Assembly: GCF_904849725.1 (NCBI RefSeq)
Contig: NC_058524.1
Span: 507,764,263-507,828,262 of the forward strand
Reading direction: 5' to 3'
Length of the DNA stretch: 64,000 nt
Origin: Hordeum vulgare subsp. vulgare
Taxonomy: Eukaryota > Streptophyta > Magnoliopsida > Poales > Poaceae
Part shown: in pieces, positions 45,322-56,089 of the stretch
Layout of the letters: every line of letters starts with the position of its first letter
Numbering within the stretch: position 1 is the first letter of the stretch
The notes under the pieces: model-generated
Seen by the model: only the letters and a program-made list of their open reading frames with translations
Databases searched by the model: none
What the model was told of the DNA's origin: nothing
Program-made: the position numbers and the translations under genes

Positions 45322-46574
45322 GTGTGCACCATATACACTATGAGATATTGGAGTTTTTCAAGGAAGCCTCGACAGACCAAAACTCAACCCATGTTGAATA
45401 GTTCCTGGTATAATTGCCATTGACTTTTAATCTTTGAATCATGAACACAGGAAATGTCTCACAGTGATAGGATCTGTTAGTGTGATTTATGCAGCGAAGA
45501 TCTAGGTGTGTGCGACAGGCCTCACCTGCAAACGGTAGGTTCTTCACTATCAAGGTGGACGAGACCTTTCATGATTTTACGGTACGCAACAATGACAATT
45601 TTTCTTCATAATTGGTCATGACTTGTGTTTCTTTGTTTCAACATGTAATTTCCATTTTTTATAATCCGACTAGTGCATCCCGTGCCATGCAAGACCGTAT
45701 GTCTTGGATAAGCTCGGTTTCCAAGATTGTGAGAATATGGAGACGAGGAGAGCTCACCTAAGGACTAAACATGGCTTCACATTTTGGGTTAAACTATACA
45801 ATGCAGTTAATCACTCATATTTTGGTTGCTCAAATTCGCAAGCTCTATGCAAGGCATATGGATTTTAGGAGGATATGCAAATAACCTTCGATATTTGTCC
45901 TAAAGATGATATTGAAGATAATATTGACATTTGGGTGGGTGTGGGTATGCTTCCAGTTTTATCTCTATGTGACTTTGGCAACTATATTTGTCAAGTAATT
46001 TATATTGTTTATTTAAAAGTAGTTGGTGTTCATCCCTACTAAACTTGTTTAATTATAATTTGCAGCTTATTTCCTTTCTTCGAGTGATACACGAAAGATA
46101 GTAGACATGACACACTACACTTATGGATCACATCTAACTTCGGAGGAGAAGGATTCTCTTATCACCTTTGTTAATGGTGTCCTACCTACTAAGGCCGAAA
46201 TGCATCATGGAGTTGTCCCAAATTATACATTATACATGCCACTAGTGCATAGGTTGAGGCGTAAAGACATTCACAGAAATATCTTGATAAGAGTTGTTAA
46301 CTACACTACTATTACGTAAAGTACATTGCTAATTATGCTACTATTATGTAAATTACATTTCTAACTAGGCTACTATTATGTTTTTCAACAGAAACTGCCA
46401 AAGGATGTTGTGTCTCCGTTGATGTATGGCGAAGGTGAGATGGCAATTATTTGTCGTACGTGTGTCCCTTTCATTTTTCCATACTCGACTGAGCGCAAAC
46501 CACAAGGAAAACTCCAAATTGAAGCATGGAGAAAAATAAAGAAGGACCGCAAGACACATGTTGGGAATATTACC
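45322..46574 (+). pseudogene. Decayed host-type gene fragment, possibly B3-domain
   Basis: The only stretch that does not look like a transposon. At least three exon-like pieces are visible: 45755-45994 (GFTFWVKLYNAVNHSYFGC...IDIWVGVGM, one in-frame TAG), 46065-46280 (TYGSHLTSEEKDSLITFVNG... ending near DIHRNIL) and 46392-46574 (KLPKDVVSPLMYGEGEMAIICR...). Intron-like borders include AATTTGCAG before 46065 and TTTTTCAACAG before 46392. The KLPKDVV and EAWRKI...THVGNI wording reminds me of plant B3 DNA-binding domains (REM type), but I cannot confirm this. It is cut at 46574 by the Tat LTR. Frames do not join cleanly, so it is a pseudogene or a captured fragment. Confidence 0.45.
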
Positions 46575-47046
46575 TGTTAATAACCCGCCCTAGTTGGGCC
46601 GGGTCACCAATCAGGCGATTCACCTAAACAGTGATTTGGGCCTTGGCCTGGCCGGATCAAGGTCGTATGGCGGTTTATGATTTCTAGAAGGTCTCCAAGT
46701 TTTGAAAGACGGCGACTTAGAGACCACAGGGGTCACGATTTGTAGGAAGGAAAGTATCCTTGTAAACCCTAAGGGTTCGACCTGTATATAAGGGCGAGTC
46801 CCAGGGAAGGAGAGGGCAGGTTAGAAATCATCGAGTGCTGGGTTTGGCGAGTTACGCCCTCCTTGTAATCGAAACCACATCAATACAAACCAAAGCAGGA
46901 CGTAGGCCTTTACCTCCTCACGAGGGGCCGAACCTGGGTAAATCGCCGTGTCTCTCCCGCTTAACCCCTTTGAGTCGCCGCCAAGGTGCGATGGCTCCAG
47001 TACTAAGTCCTTTCACGAGGACATCTGCCGTGACAAAACCACGACA
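46575..47046 (+). mobile_element. 5' LTR of the + strand Tat gypsy
   Basis: TGTTAATAACCCGCCC to AACCACGACA, 472 bases, with TATATAAG at 46785-46792. The TG/CA ends and the PBS immediately after fix the boundaries. The preceding TTACC (46570-46574) would be the target duplication; the partner LTR is beyond the window. Confidence 0.85.
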
Positions 47047-47047
47047 G

Positions 47048-47065
47048 TTGGCGCCCACCGTGGGG
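47048..47065 (+). promoter_or_regulatory. Primer-binding site of the + strand Tat gypsy
   Basis: TTGGCGCCCACCGTGGGG, one base after the LTR end; the usual Tat-lineage PBS wording in grasses. Confidence 0.85.
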
Positions 47066-47134
47066 CCTACGCACGGTGGAGTTGAGTTCTCAAAGGGAGC
47101 CCTACCAGGGTTTGGGAGTTACGCAACGGGACTC

Positions 47135-49500
47135 ATGACCCAGAGCCGCCGCGGGAAAGCCTACATCGACAACCAGCGATGGGGACCTGAAGCGGATTCG
47201 ATTGAATCTGGTTACAGGGTCCCCTTCGGCAAGATGAACATCTTCATCGGCATGATCGGATCATCCGTGCCTGAGCCGGACATCTCCACCGACATCGTCG
47301 AGTCGGCCAGGTACGTCCGCCCAGTAATAATGCCAAATTTGACTCGCCCGGTCTTTGTGGGGTTCACGCAGGGATCGGAGGAACCAGAGCGCTCGGCGAC
47401 TCAGGAAACTACACCGGTCAACTCTGATGATGAATCATCCATGGGCGATTCAGATTCAATCCGGTCTCTGCATGAGGATTGTCTTGGGGGCTTGTCGCTG
47501 GCCATGGACCCCGAAGTCCTTGACCGAACCCGCTGCCAGATCGCCATCTACATGGCAGGGGCGACTCAACCCACACAAAACCCTACCGGAGGCGATGGAG
47601 CCGGCGAAACGTCCAGGAGCCCGGCCGCAGTCCTGGTGGATTTAGCGGCAGAGATCACAAGGCTGATGGCGACTCCCCTCACACCAGAAAACCAGGAGGA
47701 GATAAACATGGAGCTGGCGAAACTCCGAGAGGCTGTGGCAAAGGCTAATCGGGATGCCGAGATAGAGTCCGCCAGGATCGAGACTCGCCAACCTCAAATT
47801 ACGGCCGAAAGGATGCGTTTAAACACCGACAACTGGCGGCTCGAAAGACAGCAGTGCGCATCTGACGCCGTCCATCAACGGAGACACCAGGGTCGCCTTC
47901 CCCATGATCTCAACCCGACCCGCCTGTTCGACACTCCACGAATCCCTGGGACGGAGCTGCCCCGGGGGGAGGACCGGGCCGCCCGCCTAACCCGCCGGCT
48001 CAGCCGGCTGAGGATCGCATTCCCCGATTCCGGATGCCTCAAGGCCACTTTTCCAAGCCGGTGGACAACGTTCTTGCCGCAACTCGCCATCTGGAATCTC
48101 TTCCGATTCACGGCAACACCCCTGCCGAGATAGAAGCAAGGAACGCCATCGAGATGTTGAAGACGGTGGTGGTTCAAAACGCTCAGTTCTCACATAGCCT
48201 CGAGAGGTTGCATTCCACCCCCCAGGCAAGTTACACCAGGAGCCGGCCAGAGGACCAGCCCGCCGTAAACAGCGGGCCGCGATACGTCCCACGGGACAAC
48301 CCGCCTGAACGGAACCCGCCGGGCCGGGATCTCCCGAACACCCAAGACGCCCCGGCCCCCCTCGTCGGGGGCGGAGGGCGAGTAGGGGTACCATGCTTGG
48401 CCCTCGCCCTTCATAACGAAAGGATGCCCAGAGATTTTAAGGGACCAAGAAAGGTGCCTAATTACACCCCGGACCTTGAGCCGGCATCGTGGACCTAAAG
48501 TTATGAAATCGCCATGGACATGCTCGACGTGAACGAGGCAGTTTGCGCCAGATACTTCACGATGATGCTCGAGGGGTCAGCACGTACTTGGTTGAAAAAT
48601 TTACCTCCCAACTCCATCCATACCTGGGCTGAATTAAAAGAGCGTTTCATCAAAAACTTCTGAGGAACTTGCAAACGTCCGATGACGATCGTCGATCTAC
48701 AGCACTATGTTCAGCGCCCGGATGAGTCGGCTCACCATTGGTCACGGCGGGTTGCAGAAATTATCCATTCGTCAGATGGTATTACGGCGGCTCAAGCTGT
48801 GCTGATCCTCAAGCAGCATTGCCATTACGAACCCTTGGTGCAAAAATTGGGGCGACTCGAGAGAAAGGTCCAAGACATGGGAGAGCTGATGGACACCCTC
48901 ACTAGGTACGCTGAGGCAGATGACACCAAAGATCCTGGTGAGGACGGTAAGGCTAATTCGCCCAAGGAGGGCGAGTCATCCAAAAATCATACCCGGTTCC
49001 AGGGACGTAACCGCCACAATCAAGGGGCCAATGGCAAACGAAGACCGCAAGAAGAGCCCTCGGACTTAGTCGCCAATACCAATGCCAACAACGGCAACCA
49101 ACGCCAGAAGAAAAACAGGGGGTTTAGCGGGAAGAGGCCGCGTAACTATGAAGAGCTACTCAAAGGCCCTTGTCCGCACCATGCCACGGTAGACGGTCCG
49201 AAGACTCACTCCTGGGAGAACTGCTTCGTAATGCGGGAGTTTCGGGCGGAGGCGATCAAGAAAAGTCAAAACGATGACCCGGACCAGCGCCAGGAGCAAT
49301 TCGCCGCACCCAACCAACGACATAACCCCTTCGACGGCTTTCCCGAACAGGGGGCTCAGGGAGGCCCACAGCCAGGTGGCGGCCAATACCCGGTGCATCA
49401 CCAGCGGCGGTATAACCCGCCAGGAGCCTTTCAGCAGCCACCCCCACAGGGGGCTCCGCAGGGTCAGGACGTTAACGGGGGTTTCCGCAGCAACCCCAAA
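47135..49500 (+). pseudogene. Tat gypsy gag
   Basis: I chose ATG 47135 (MTQSRRGKAYID...), the first in-frame ATG after the PBS; the frame opens further left but through the LTR. The N-terminal half (to about 48025) is hydrophilic with a helical, charged segment at 47690-47860. A frameshift near 48025-48035 moves the reading to another frame, which then stays constant to the end of pol. That frame has in-frame stops at 48496 (TAA) and 48661 (TGA) around the gag core YEIAMDMLDVNEAVCARYFTMMLEGSARTWLKNL, then a Gln/Pro/Gly-rich tail. A Cys/His cluster (CPHHATVDGPKTHSWENC) at about 49168-49222 stands in for the zinc knuckle. Confidence 0.87.
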
Positions 49501-50316
49501 CAGTTAAGTAATGGGCAGTATCATGTTTTCACCACCAATGCTTGCAGGCGCAATAAGAAGGTGAGTCACCGGGCATACAGTGTATCTGAACTGGCGCTTC
49601 CCAGATACCTCCATTGGTCTGAGCAAACCATAACATGGAGCAGGGAGGATCACCCGCCGAGAGTTGACAACCCAGGCGATTTAGCGTTAGTCATGGCCCC
49701 CCAAGTTGGGGGTTACACCCTATCCAAAGTGCTAATGGATGGTGGCAGCAGCATCAATATCTTATATTTTGACACTTTACAAAGGATGAACCTATTGGAA
49801 AAGGACCTGATGCCTTCAACCACGGTTTTCCACGGAATCGTCCCGGGCAAGTCGGCCTACCCCATAGGCCGGGTCAGGCTCACAATGGCATTTGGAACTG
49901 CGCAAAATTACAGGTCGGAGTCACTGATTTTCGAGGTGGTCAAATTGAAAAGCCCCTACCATGCGTTGTTTGGGCGGTCGGCTTACGCTCGCTTCATGGC
50001 TCGCCCGTGCTATGTTTACCTCAAGCTCAAAATGCCTGGTCCCAAAGGACCTATCACGGTTGATGGAGATAGAAGGATTGCAAAGGCATGTGAAGAAGGG
50101 GACGCGGCTTATGCAGAAGTCGCGTGCGCTACAGAAGAGCTCAAACACCATCGGGCCAATGTTGACCCGGCGGACATGTCACCCCTAAAGAAGCCGACTA
50201 CAGATTCTGAGTCGCCCCCCAAGTTCAAGCCAACGGATGACACTAAGACAATCGATTTCGTTCCTGGCGATTCATCCAAGCAGTTCACCATTGGGATGGG
50301 TCTGGACCCCAAATAG
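49501..50316 (+). pseudogene. Tat gypsy aspartic protease
   Basis: In frame with gag. VLMDGGSSINILYFDTL (catalytic Asp in MDGGS, near 49740) is followed by GRVRLTMAFG and YHALFGRSAYARFMA, the typical Tat protease and its flap/ILG-like block. An acidic linker (PTTDSESPPKFKPTDDTKTIDF) leads into RT. The frame ends at TAG 50314-50316, where a Gln codon is expected, and RT continues in the same frame beyond. Gag and protease here are one polyprotein. Confidence 0.87.
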
Positions 50317-51588
50317 GAAAGCGCGCTCATCGAATTCATCCGTGAGAATCAGGACATCTTCGCATGGAAACCTTCTGACATGCCTGGTGTGCCGAGAGAA
50401 TTCGCTGAGCACCATCTTAATGTTGACCCAAAGGCCAAACCCATCCAGCAGTACCTTCGCAGATTTAACGAGGAGCGACACAAGGCGATTGGGGAAGAGG
50501 TTGCCCATCTTTTAGCCGCCGGATTCATCATGGAAGTATTTCACCCCAAATGGCTGGCTAACCCGGTTTTGGTACTCAAGAAGAACGGTACTTTTCGTAT
50601 GTGCATTGACTACACAGACCTCAACAGAGCCTGTCCAAAAGATCCCTTCGCTCTTCCCCGCATCGACGAGATCATTGACTCGGTGGCGGGATGCGAACGA
50701 TTGTGCTTTCTGGACGCCTACTCAGGATATCACCAAATCAAGATGGTCATGGAGGATCAAGAGAAAACAGCCTTTATAACCCCCTTCGGGGCTTTTTGTT
50801 ATGTGTCCATGCCTTTTGGACTCAAGAGTGCGGGGGCGACTTATCAGCGCTGCATCCAGAATTGCCTCCGCAACCAAATCGGTCGCAACGTCCATGCCTA
50901 TGTCGACGATATTGTGATGAAAACCCGCCAGGGGGAGACACTACTGGAGCATCTCAAGGAAACGTTCGATAATCTACGGGTATATCAGATGAAGCTAAAT
51001 CCAACCAAATGTGTTTTTGGTGTGCCTGCAGGGAAATTGCTGGGTTTCCTGGTATCGGAGCGCGGCATTGAAGCTAACCCGGACAAGATCGAAGCAGTTA
51101 CATCCCTTGGAAAGTCGGCGAACTTTAATCAAGTTCAACGACTGGCGGGTCGCATTGCGGCCCTAAGTCGTTTTGTGAGTTGCCTGGGTGAGAAGGCGAT
51201 TCCTCTTTATCATTTATTAAGGAAATCTGATCGGTTTGTTTGGACGAATGAGGCAGACAAGGCGCTCGAAGCCCTGAAACGCCAATTGGTTAACCCGCCG
51301 GTCCTGGCCGCCCCAACTGACAAAGAGCCCATGCTTCTGTATATCGCGGCAAATTCCAAAGCGGTAAGTGTGGCGGTGGTCGTTGAAAGAAAGAAGGAAG
51401 GGAAGGAATACCCAGTGCAACGCCCGGTGTATTTTATCAGCGAGGTGTTAACTCTTTCCAAGCAGCGGTACCCACACTGGCAGAAGTTGGTATATGGGGT
51501 GTTTATGGCGAGTCGAAAACTTAAGCATTATTTCCAAGAACACCCTATCACAGTGGTTAGCTCTGCCCCCCTTGGGGACATCATCTAG
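50317..51588 (+). pseudogene. Tat gypsy reverse transcriptase and first RNase H
   Basis: Open for more than 400 codons. RT motifs: FRMCIDYTDLNRACPKDPFALPRID (first Asp), FLDAYSGYHQI, PFGAFCYVSMPFGLKSAGATYQR, YVDDIVMKT (catalytic Asp pair) and LGFLVSERGIEANPDKI. The first RNase H begins at about 51300 with LLYIAANSKAVSVAVV. Its usual first Asp/Ser position is altered (YIAANSK in place of YLAVSE-type sequence), as is common in Tat, where this domain is degenerate and replaced by a second. It ends at TAG 51586-51588. Confidence 0.92.
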
Positions 51589-52638
51589 AATCGGGAGGCA
51601 ACAAGGCGGATTGCCAAGTAGGCAATAGAACTTGGGCCGCATCACATACAGTATACCCCCCGGACAGCCATCAAGTCTCAGGCTTTAGTTGATTTCGTCA
51701 ACGACTCGACGGAGTTGCAGGCTCCGGAAGACAGGCCTGATCTCACTTACTGGACTATTTACTTTGATGGATCTAGGAAGCTGGAAGGCTCGGGGGCTGG
51801 TGTGGTGTTGGTATCCCCTCAAGGAGATAAATTCTGTTACGTTCTCCGACTCATGTTTCCGTGCACTAACAATGTAGTGGAATACGAAGCTTTGCTTCAC
51901 GGCTTGCGACTCGCCAAGGAGATGAATCTAACGCGAGTCAGATGCTTTGGCGACTCTGATTTGGTGGCACAGCAAGTTTCAGGTACCTGGGATTCTCGGG
52001 ACCCCATGATGGCGGCTTACAGAAGAGCTGTGTCTGATGTGGCGGGTCATTTCCATGGTTATCAGGTGGACCACATTGATCGGCGCCTCAACGAGGCAGC
52101 TGACGCCCTCTCACGACTTGGCTCCCAGCGAAAGCCAGTTCCTCCCGATGTTTTTCTGGATATCTTGCATAAACCATCCGTGATTCTACCATCGGAGGAG
52201 GAATTGGCAATACCAGATCCTGAGTCTCAGCTCGTGGCGGCTCTCCACATCACGCCGGATTGGGTTCTTCCTTATCTGGCTTATCTCGCTCGGGGCGAGT
52301 TACCAGCAGACGAAGTTTCGGCTCGTCAAATCATTCGGCGCAGCAAATCCATGGTCATCATCAATGGTGAGTTATATAAGCGGAGCGCCTCTGGAGTTTT
52401 TCAGCGATGCGTTTCCTCCGAAGAAGGATGCATAATCTTAAATGACATTCATTCTGGAGACTGTGGGCATCATGCCGGGTCATGCTCTTTGGTGTCAAAG
52501 GCTTTCCGTCATGGTTTCTTTTGGCTAACGGCTCATGCAGATGCGGAAGATATAGTTCGTCGGTGCGAAGGATGCCAGCGTGATGGGCGACAGGCTCATG
52601 TGCCGGCTCAAGAATTAAGAATGATCCCCATCACTTAG
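51589..52638 (+). pseudogene. Second RNase H (archaeal-type) and integrase zinc finger of Tat gypsy
   Basis: Same frame as RT after TAG 51586 and a further TAG at 51619-51621 (Trp expected). Catalytic residues of the additional RNase H are visible: WTIYFDGSRKLEGSGAGVVL (Asp), VVEYEALLHGLRLA (Glu), CFGDSDLVAQQV (Asp) and EAADALSRLG (last Asp). A second RNase H is the hallmark of the Tat lineage. The integrase zinc finger follows: HSGDCGHHAG...CEGCQRDG. It ends at TAG 52636-52638, again where Trp is expected, and integrase continues without shift. Confidence 0.92.
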
Positions 52639-53514
52639 CCTTTTGTGGTCTGGGGGCTGGATATGGTCGGCCCCTTTAAAATGTCCTCTAACAAGAAGAC
52701 CCATCTGCTGGTGGCGGTTGATAAGTTCACCAAGTGGGTTGAGGCGGAACCTATTGGAGCTTGCGATGCGGAAACAGCGGTCAAATTCTTGAAAAAGTTG
52801 ATCTTCCGGTTTGGATATCCGCACAGTATCATTACTGATAATGGTACTAACTTGTCCCAAGGGGCGATGCAGGAGTTCTGTCGTCGAGAACATATCCGGC
52901 TTGATGTTTCTGCAGTCGCTCACCCACAATCTAATGGGCAGGCGCAGCGAGCGAATCAGGAGGTTTTGCGAGGAATTAAGCCCCGACTCATGGTTCCCTT
53001 GGAAAAAATCCCAGGGTGTTGGGTTGAAGAATTACCTTCAGTACTGTGGAGTATTCGGACCACCCCGAACCGGTGCACGGGTTTCACCCCTTTCTTTCTG
53101 GTCTATGGAGCAGAAGTTGTTCTTCCTACTGATATAAGGCATGACTCACCTAGAGTCGTCGCATATGTGGAACAAGGCAATGATCTGGCGCGTCAAGACT
53201 CTTTGGATGCCTTAGAGGAGGCACGTGACCTGGCTGCGACCCGTTCAGCTATCTACCAGCAGGATCTACGGCGTTATCACAACCGCCGGGTTAAGAGTCG
53301 GACCTTTCAGGAAGGCGACTTGGTTCTTCGGTTGATACAAGATCATGCAGGCATGCATAAGTTGTCACCACCTTGGGAAGGACCGTTCGTCATCAGCAAG
53401 AATCTCCAAAATGGCTCTTATTATTTGGTTGATCTCCGGCCTAACCGGCCAACCACGGAGGCTGAGTCAACTCGCCCCTGGAATATTACCCACCTACGGC
53501 CTTATTACACTTGA
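52639..53514 (+). pseudogene. Tat gypsy integrase, end of pol
   Basis: Continuous frame to the natural TGA at 53512-53514. Core motifs: WGLDMVGPFKMSSNKKTHLLVAVDKFTKWVEAEPI (first Asp in LDMVGP), SIITDNGTNLSQGAMQEFC (second Asp) and HPQSNGQAQRANQEVLRGIK (the catalytic Glu follows in NQE). The C-terminal part has QQDLRRYHNRRVKSRTFQEGDLVLR and WEGPFVISKNL, the Tat-type ending without a chromodomain. A poly(A)-like AATAAAG occurs at 53562. Confidence 0.92.
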
Positions 53515-53618
53515 GCTCTTAAGCTCCGCATTTTGTAAGTTTTTCAGTTTCATTATGAAGTAATAAAGTTAAAAATACTCCCCGACTAGGGGGCTTCTTC
53601 ATTAAAAAACAATTTTGT

Positions 53619-54508
53619 CATCCTGTTGCGACCTTATGAGCCAACAGAATCATCATTTTAGGGTGGCGCTTGAGCTTTCTGACTCGCCCCATCCTGTCGC
53701 GACCTTATGAGCCGACGAAACCAGCATTTTAGGGTGGCGCTTGAGCTTTCTGACTCGCCCCATCCTGTCGCGACCTTATGAGCCGACGAAACTAGCATTT
53801 TAGGGTGGCACTTGAGCTTTCTGACTCGCCCCATCCTGTCGCGACCTTATGAGCCGACGAAACCAGCATTTTAGGGTGGCGCTTGAGCTTTCTGACTCGC
53901 CCCATCCTATCGCGACCTTATGAGCCGACGAAACCAGCATTTTAGGGTGGCGCTTGAGCTTTCTGACTCGCCCCATCCTGTCGCGACCTTATGAGCCGAC
54001 GAAATCATCAGCATTTTAGGGTGTGTGCTCGACCTTTCTGACTCGCCCCATCCTGTCGCGACCTTATGAGCCGACGAAACCAGCATTTTAGGGTGGCGCT
54101 CGAGCTTTGTGACTCGCCCCATCCTGTCGCGACCTTATGAGCCGACGAAACCATCATTTAGGGTGTGTGCTCGAGCTTTCTGACTCGCCCCATCCTGTCG
54201 CAACCTTATGTGCCGACGAAATCATCATTTAGGGTGTGTGCTCGAGCTTTCTAACTCGCCCCATCCTGTCGCGACCTTATGAGCCGACGAAACCATCATT
54301 TAGGGTGTGTGCTCGAGCTTTCTGACTCGCCCCATCCTGTCGCGACCTTATGAGCCGACGAAACCAGCATTTTAGGGTGTGTGCTCGAGCTTTCTGGCTC
54401 GCCCCATCCTGTCGCGACCTTATGAGCCGACGAAACCATCATTTAGGGTGTGCGCTCGAGTTTTCTGACTCGCCCCATCCTGTCGCGACCTTATGAGCCG
54501 ACGAAATT
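53619..54508. repeat. 71 bp minisatellite downstream of Tat pol
   Basis: Twelve full units and one partial. Unit starts (CATCCTGTCGCGACC) are at 53619, 53690, 53761, 53832, 53903, 53974, 54049, 54120, 54191, 54262, 54333, 54405 and 54476; spacing is 71 bases except 75 once and 72 once. Two variants of the second half alternate (GGTGGCGCTTGAG in earlier units, GGTGTGTGCTCGAG in later ones). The open frame 53907-54122 on the minus strand merely translates it. Confidence 0.97.
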
Positions 54509-55009
54509 GCTGTTTTCATTTTTCCTTCATGGCATGGCCACGAGGGTTTCAAAATCTTTTTCCTGATTCATCTTGGAAATATTTGTTATCATTTATTTGG
54601 TTTCACATATGTTGTTTTCAAAGCCTAAGTCAGGTTGATGATCAAAGTCACTTCATCCATGGCGGATTAAGCATTTTTCAGGATTCTCAAATGGCGGATC
54701 AAAATATTTCAAATCGCCTTAAGGGTGATATAAAGATTCTTTCGAGAGTATCACAAAGCAGTACCTACTTATAAAAAAACCTATTACGTGGCTCTCAGGC
54801 CAAATCGATGAAGTTGACTATGTTGGCGCCTTCGGATCATCTTGCTGCGAGCTTTGGCCGACTTCAATTTGCAAGTCGCCCAGTACCCAGTTACACTTGG
54901 CCAGAGCTGCGAAGTCATCTTCATCGGTCAAGATTGCTACCAAATCTGCTTCCAAGTCAAAAGGGTTCTTGGGTCGCCGAGGAGTTAAACTGGTCGTCAC
55001 AAAGGTTGG
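54509..55009 (-). mobile_element. 3' region of the + strand Tat element with part of an antisense frame
   Basis: Noncoding on the + strand. On the minus strand, 54818-55000 and onward to the break at 55009 is open (PFDLEADLVAILTDEDDF... ending DDPKAPT). Tat elements often carry an antisense ORF here, and this may be a remnant of one. Cut at 55009 by the - strand Tat LTR, so its start is beyond the window. Assignment is tentative. Confidence 0.45.
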
Positions 55010-55566
55010 TGTCGTGGGTATAAGTCTGACAGTAGATATGTAGGGTACGAAAGGATGGCCAGAGCCTTAGCTACGGCGAGGTTGTATGAGTTCAGGCCCC
55101 TCTGCGGTGGAGGTAATAGCCCTACGTCTCAGTGCTCTGGGAGCTGGTTGTCGAGTGGAATATGGAATACAATGAGTTGCTAACCCCTGCACCAGTGGGG
55201 GAGGGTGGCTTATATACAGTGCGCTGCCCTCCACAACGGTTCGGTGCACAGGGGTGGAGTAGTGGCGAATAAATGCCTACGTTACAGGTAACGTACGTCT
55301 TAAATGCTAATAAAGGCACATGGAAACGTACGACCGTTTCCCTCCAGGGGGGTTACGATGCACAGAGTGGAATCCAGTCGGTTAGTTTGATAAACTCCGA
55401 ATGCTAATCTTCGACTGGATGGTCGAGGATCTGTTACCGACTGGATGAAGGGAACTCCTTAGTTCAGTCGGAACTGACTAAGGGCCTTGTCCCTTATGAG
55501 GGGTAGTCCTTGGGTTGGACCTACAGGGCACGCCTATGACCCTACCCTAGGACTATAACCCCATCA
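55010..55566 (-). mobile_element. 3' LTR of the - strand Tat gypsy
   Basis: 557 bases. Minus-strand start TGATGGGGTTATAGTCC at 55566, end ATACCCACGACA at 55010. TATATAAG on the minus strand at 55209-55216. Orientation follows from the polypurine tract on its right and from pol at 61443-64000. The preceding GTTGG (55005-55009) would be the target duplication. The 5' LTR lies right of the window. Confidence 0.85.
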
Positions 55567-55581
55567 TTAGTCCCCGAATGG
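55567..55581 (-). promoter_or_regulatory. Polypurine tract of the - strand Tat gypsy
   Basis: Minus-strand CCATTCGGGGACTAA directly before the LTR start. Confidence 0.75.
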
Positions 55582-56089
55582 ATTGGGGTTGGAACGATGA
55601 AGTGATGCTTGAAGTTTGGATCCGACTGGAACATATGTGACTTTGGCGTTGCTTGCCTCGATCCATTTTATCTTTTCTGACCAACGATCCGAGTGGAAGT
55701 ATTTGTGGAACAAACTGTCAGAAACCGAGTGCTTCCAGGGTATCTCCTAACGTGACCAGTCAACTGACAGCGGCGGATTTTCTGGGATCCTCAAATTTCG
55801 GTTACCGCGCGCTCAGCGGGGATGACGACATCGCGCTCGAGTAGCGCCTGATGCCTCGATTCCCGCGCCTTCATCTTCTCCACTGATATCGCTGCGGTTG
55901 GTCGGGGGATAAGGTTTCGGGGCCACCTGCCAGTGACGCAGTCGGAACCTTACTTAAACCTCAACGGCGAGGGTTTTCTCGTTACGCCCGCCGGATCTCT
56001 TGCCTTTGCTTGCTCCGCTCCTCTTGCCTCCTCCTGCGCACCCAAGCTCCTTCCTTTTCCTTCTCCTCCGCGGACCCGCAGCTTCCGCC
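55582..56089 (+). promoter_or_regulatory. Upstream region and leader of the antisense gene
   Basis: No coding sequence. A weak TATA-like TTACTTAAA lies at 55950-55958, about 130 bases before the ATG at 56090, and the sequence between is C/T-rich (CTCCGCTCCTCTTGCCTCC), as in grass 5' leaders. Promoter activity is inferred from position. Confidence 0.4.

Noticed and set aside
48190..49507. Several antisense frames over Tat gag
   Set aside because: High GC and the codon pattern of the sense gag produce open shadow frames; none matches the antisense gene of Tat elements.
53619..54508. Regular direct repeats resembling a CRISPR array
   Set aside because: Units are contiguous with no unique spacers, the context is a plant retrotransposon, and period and variation are those of a minisatellite.
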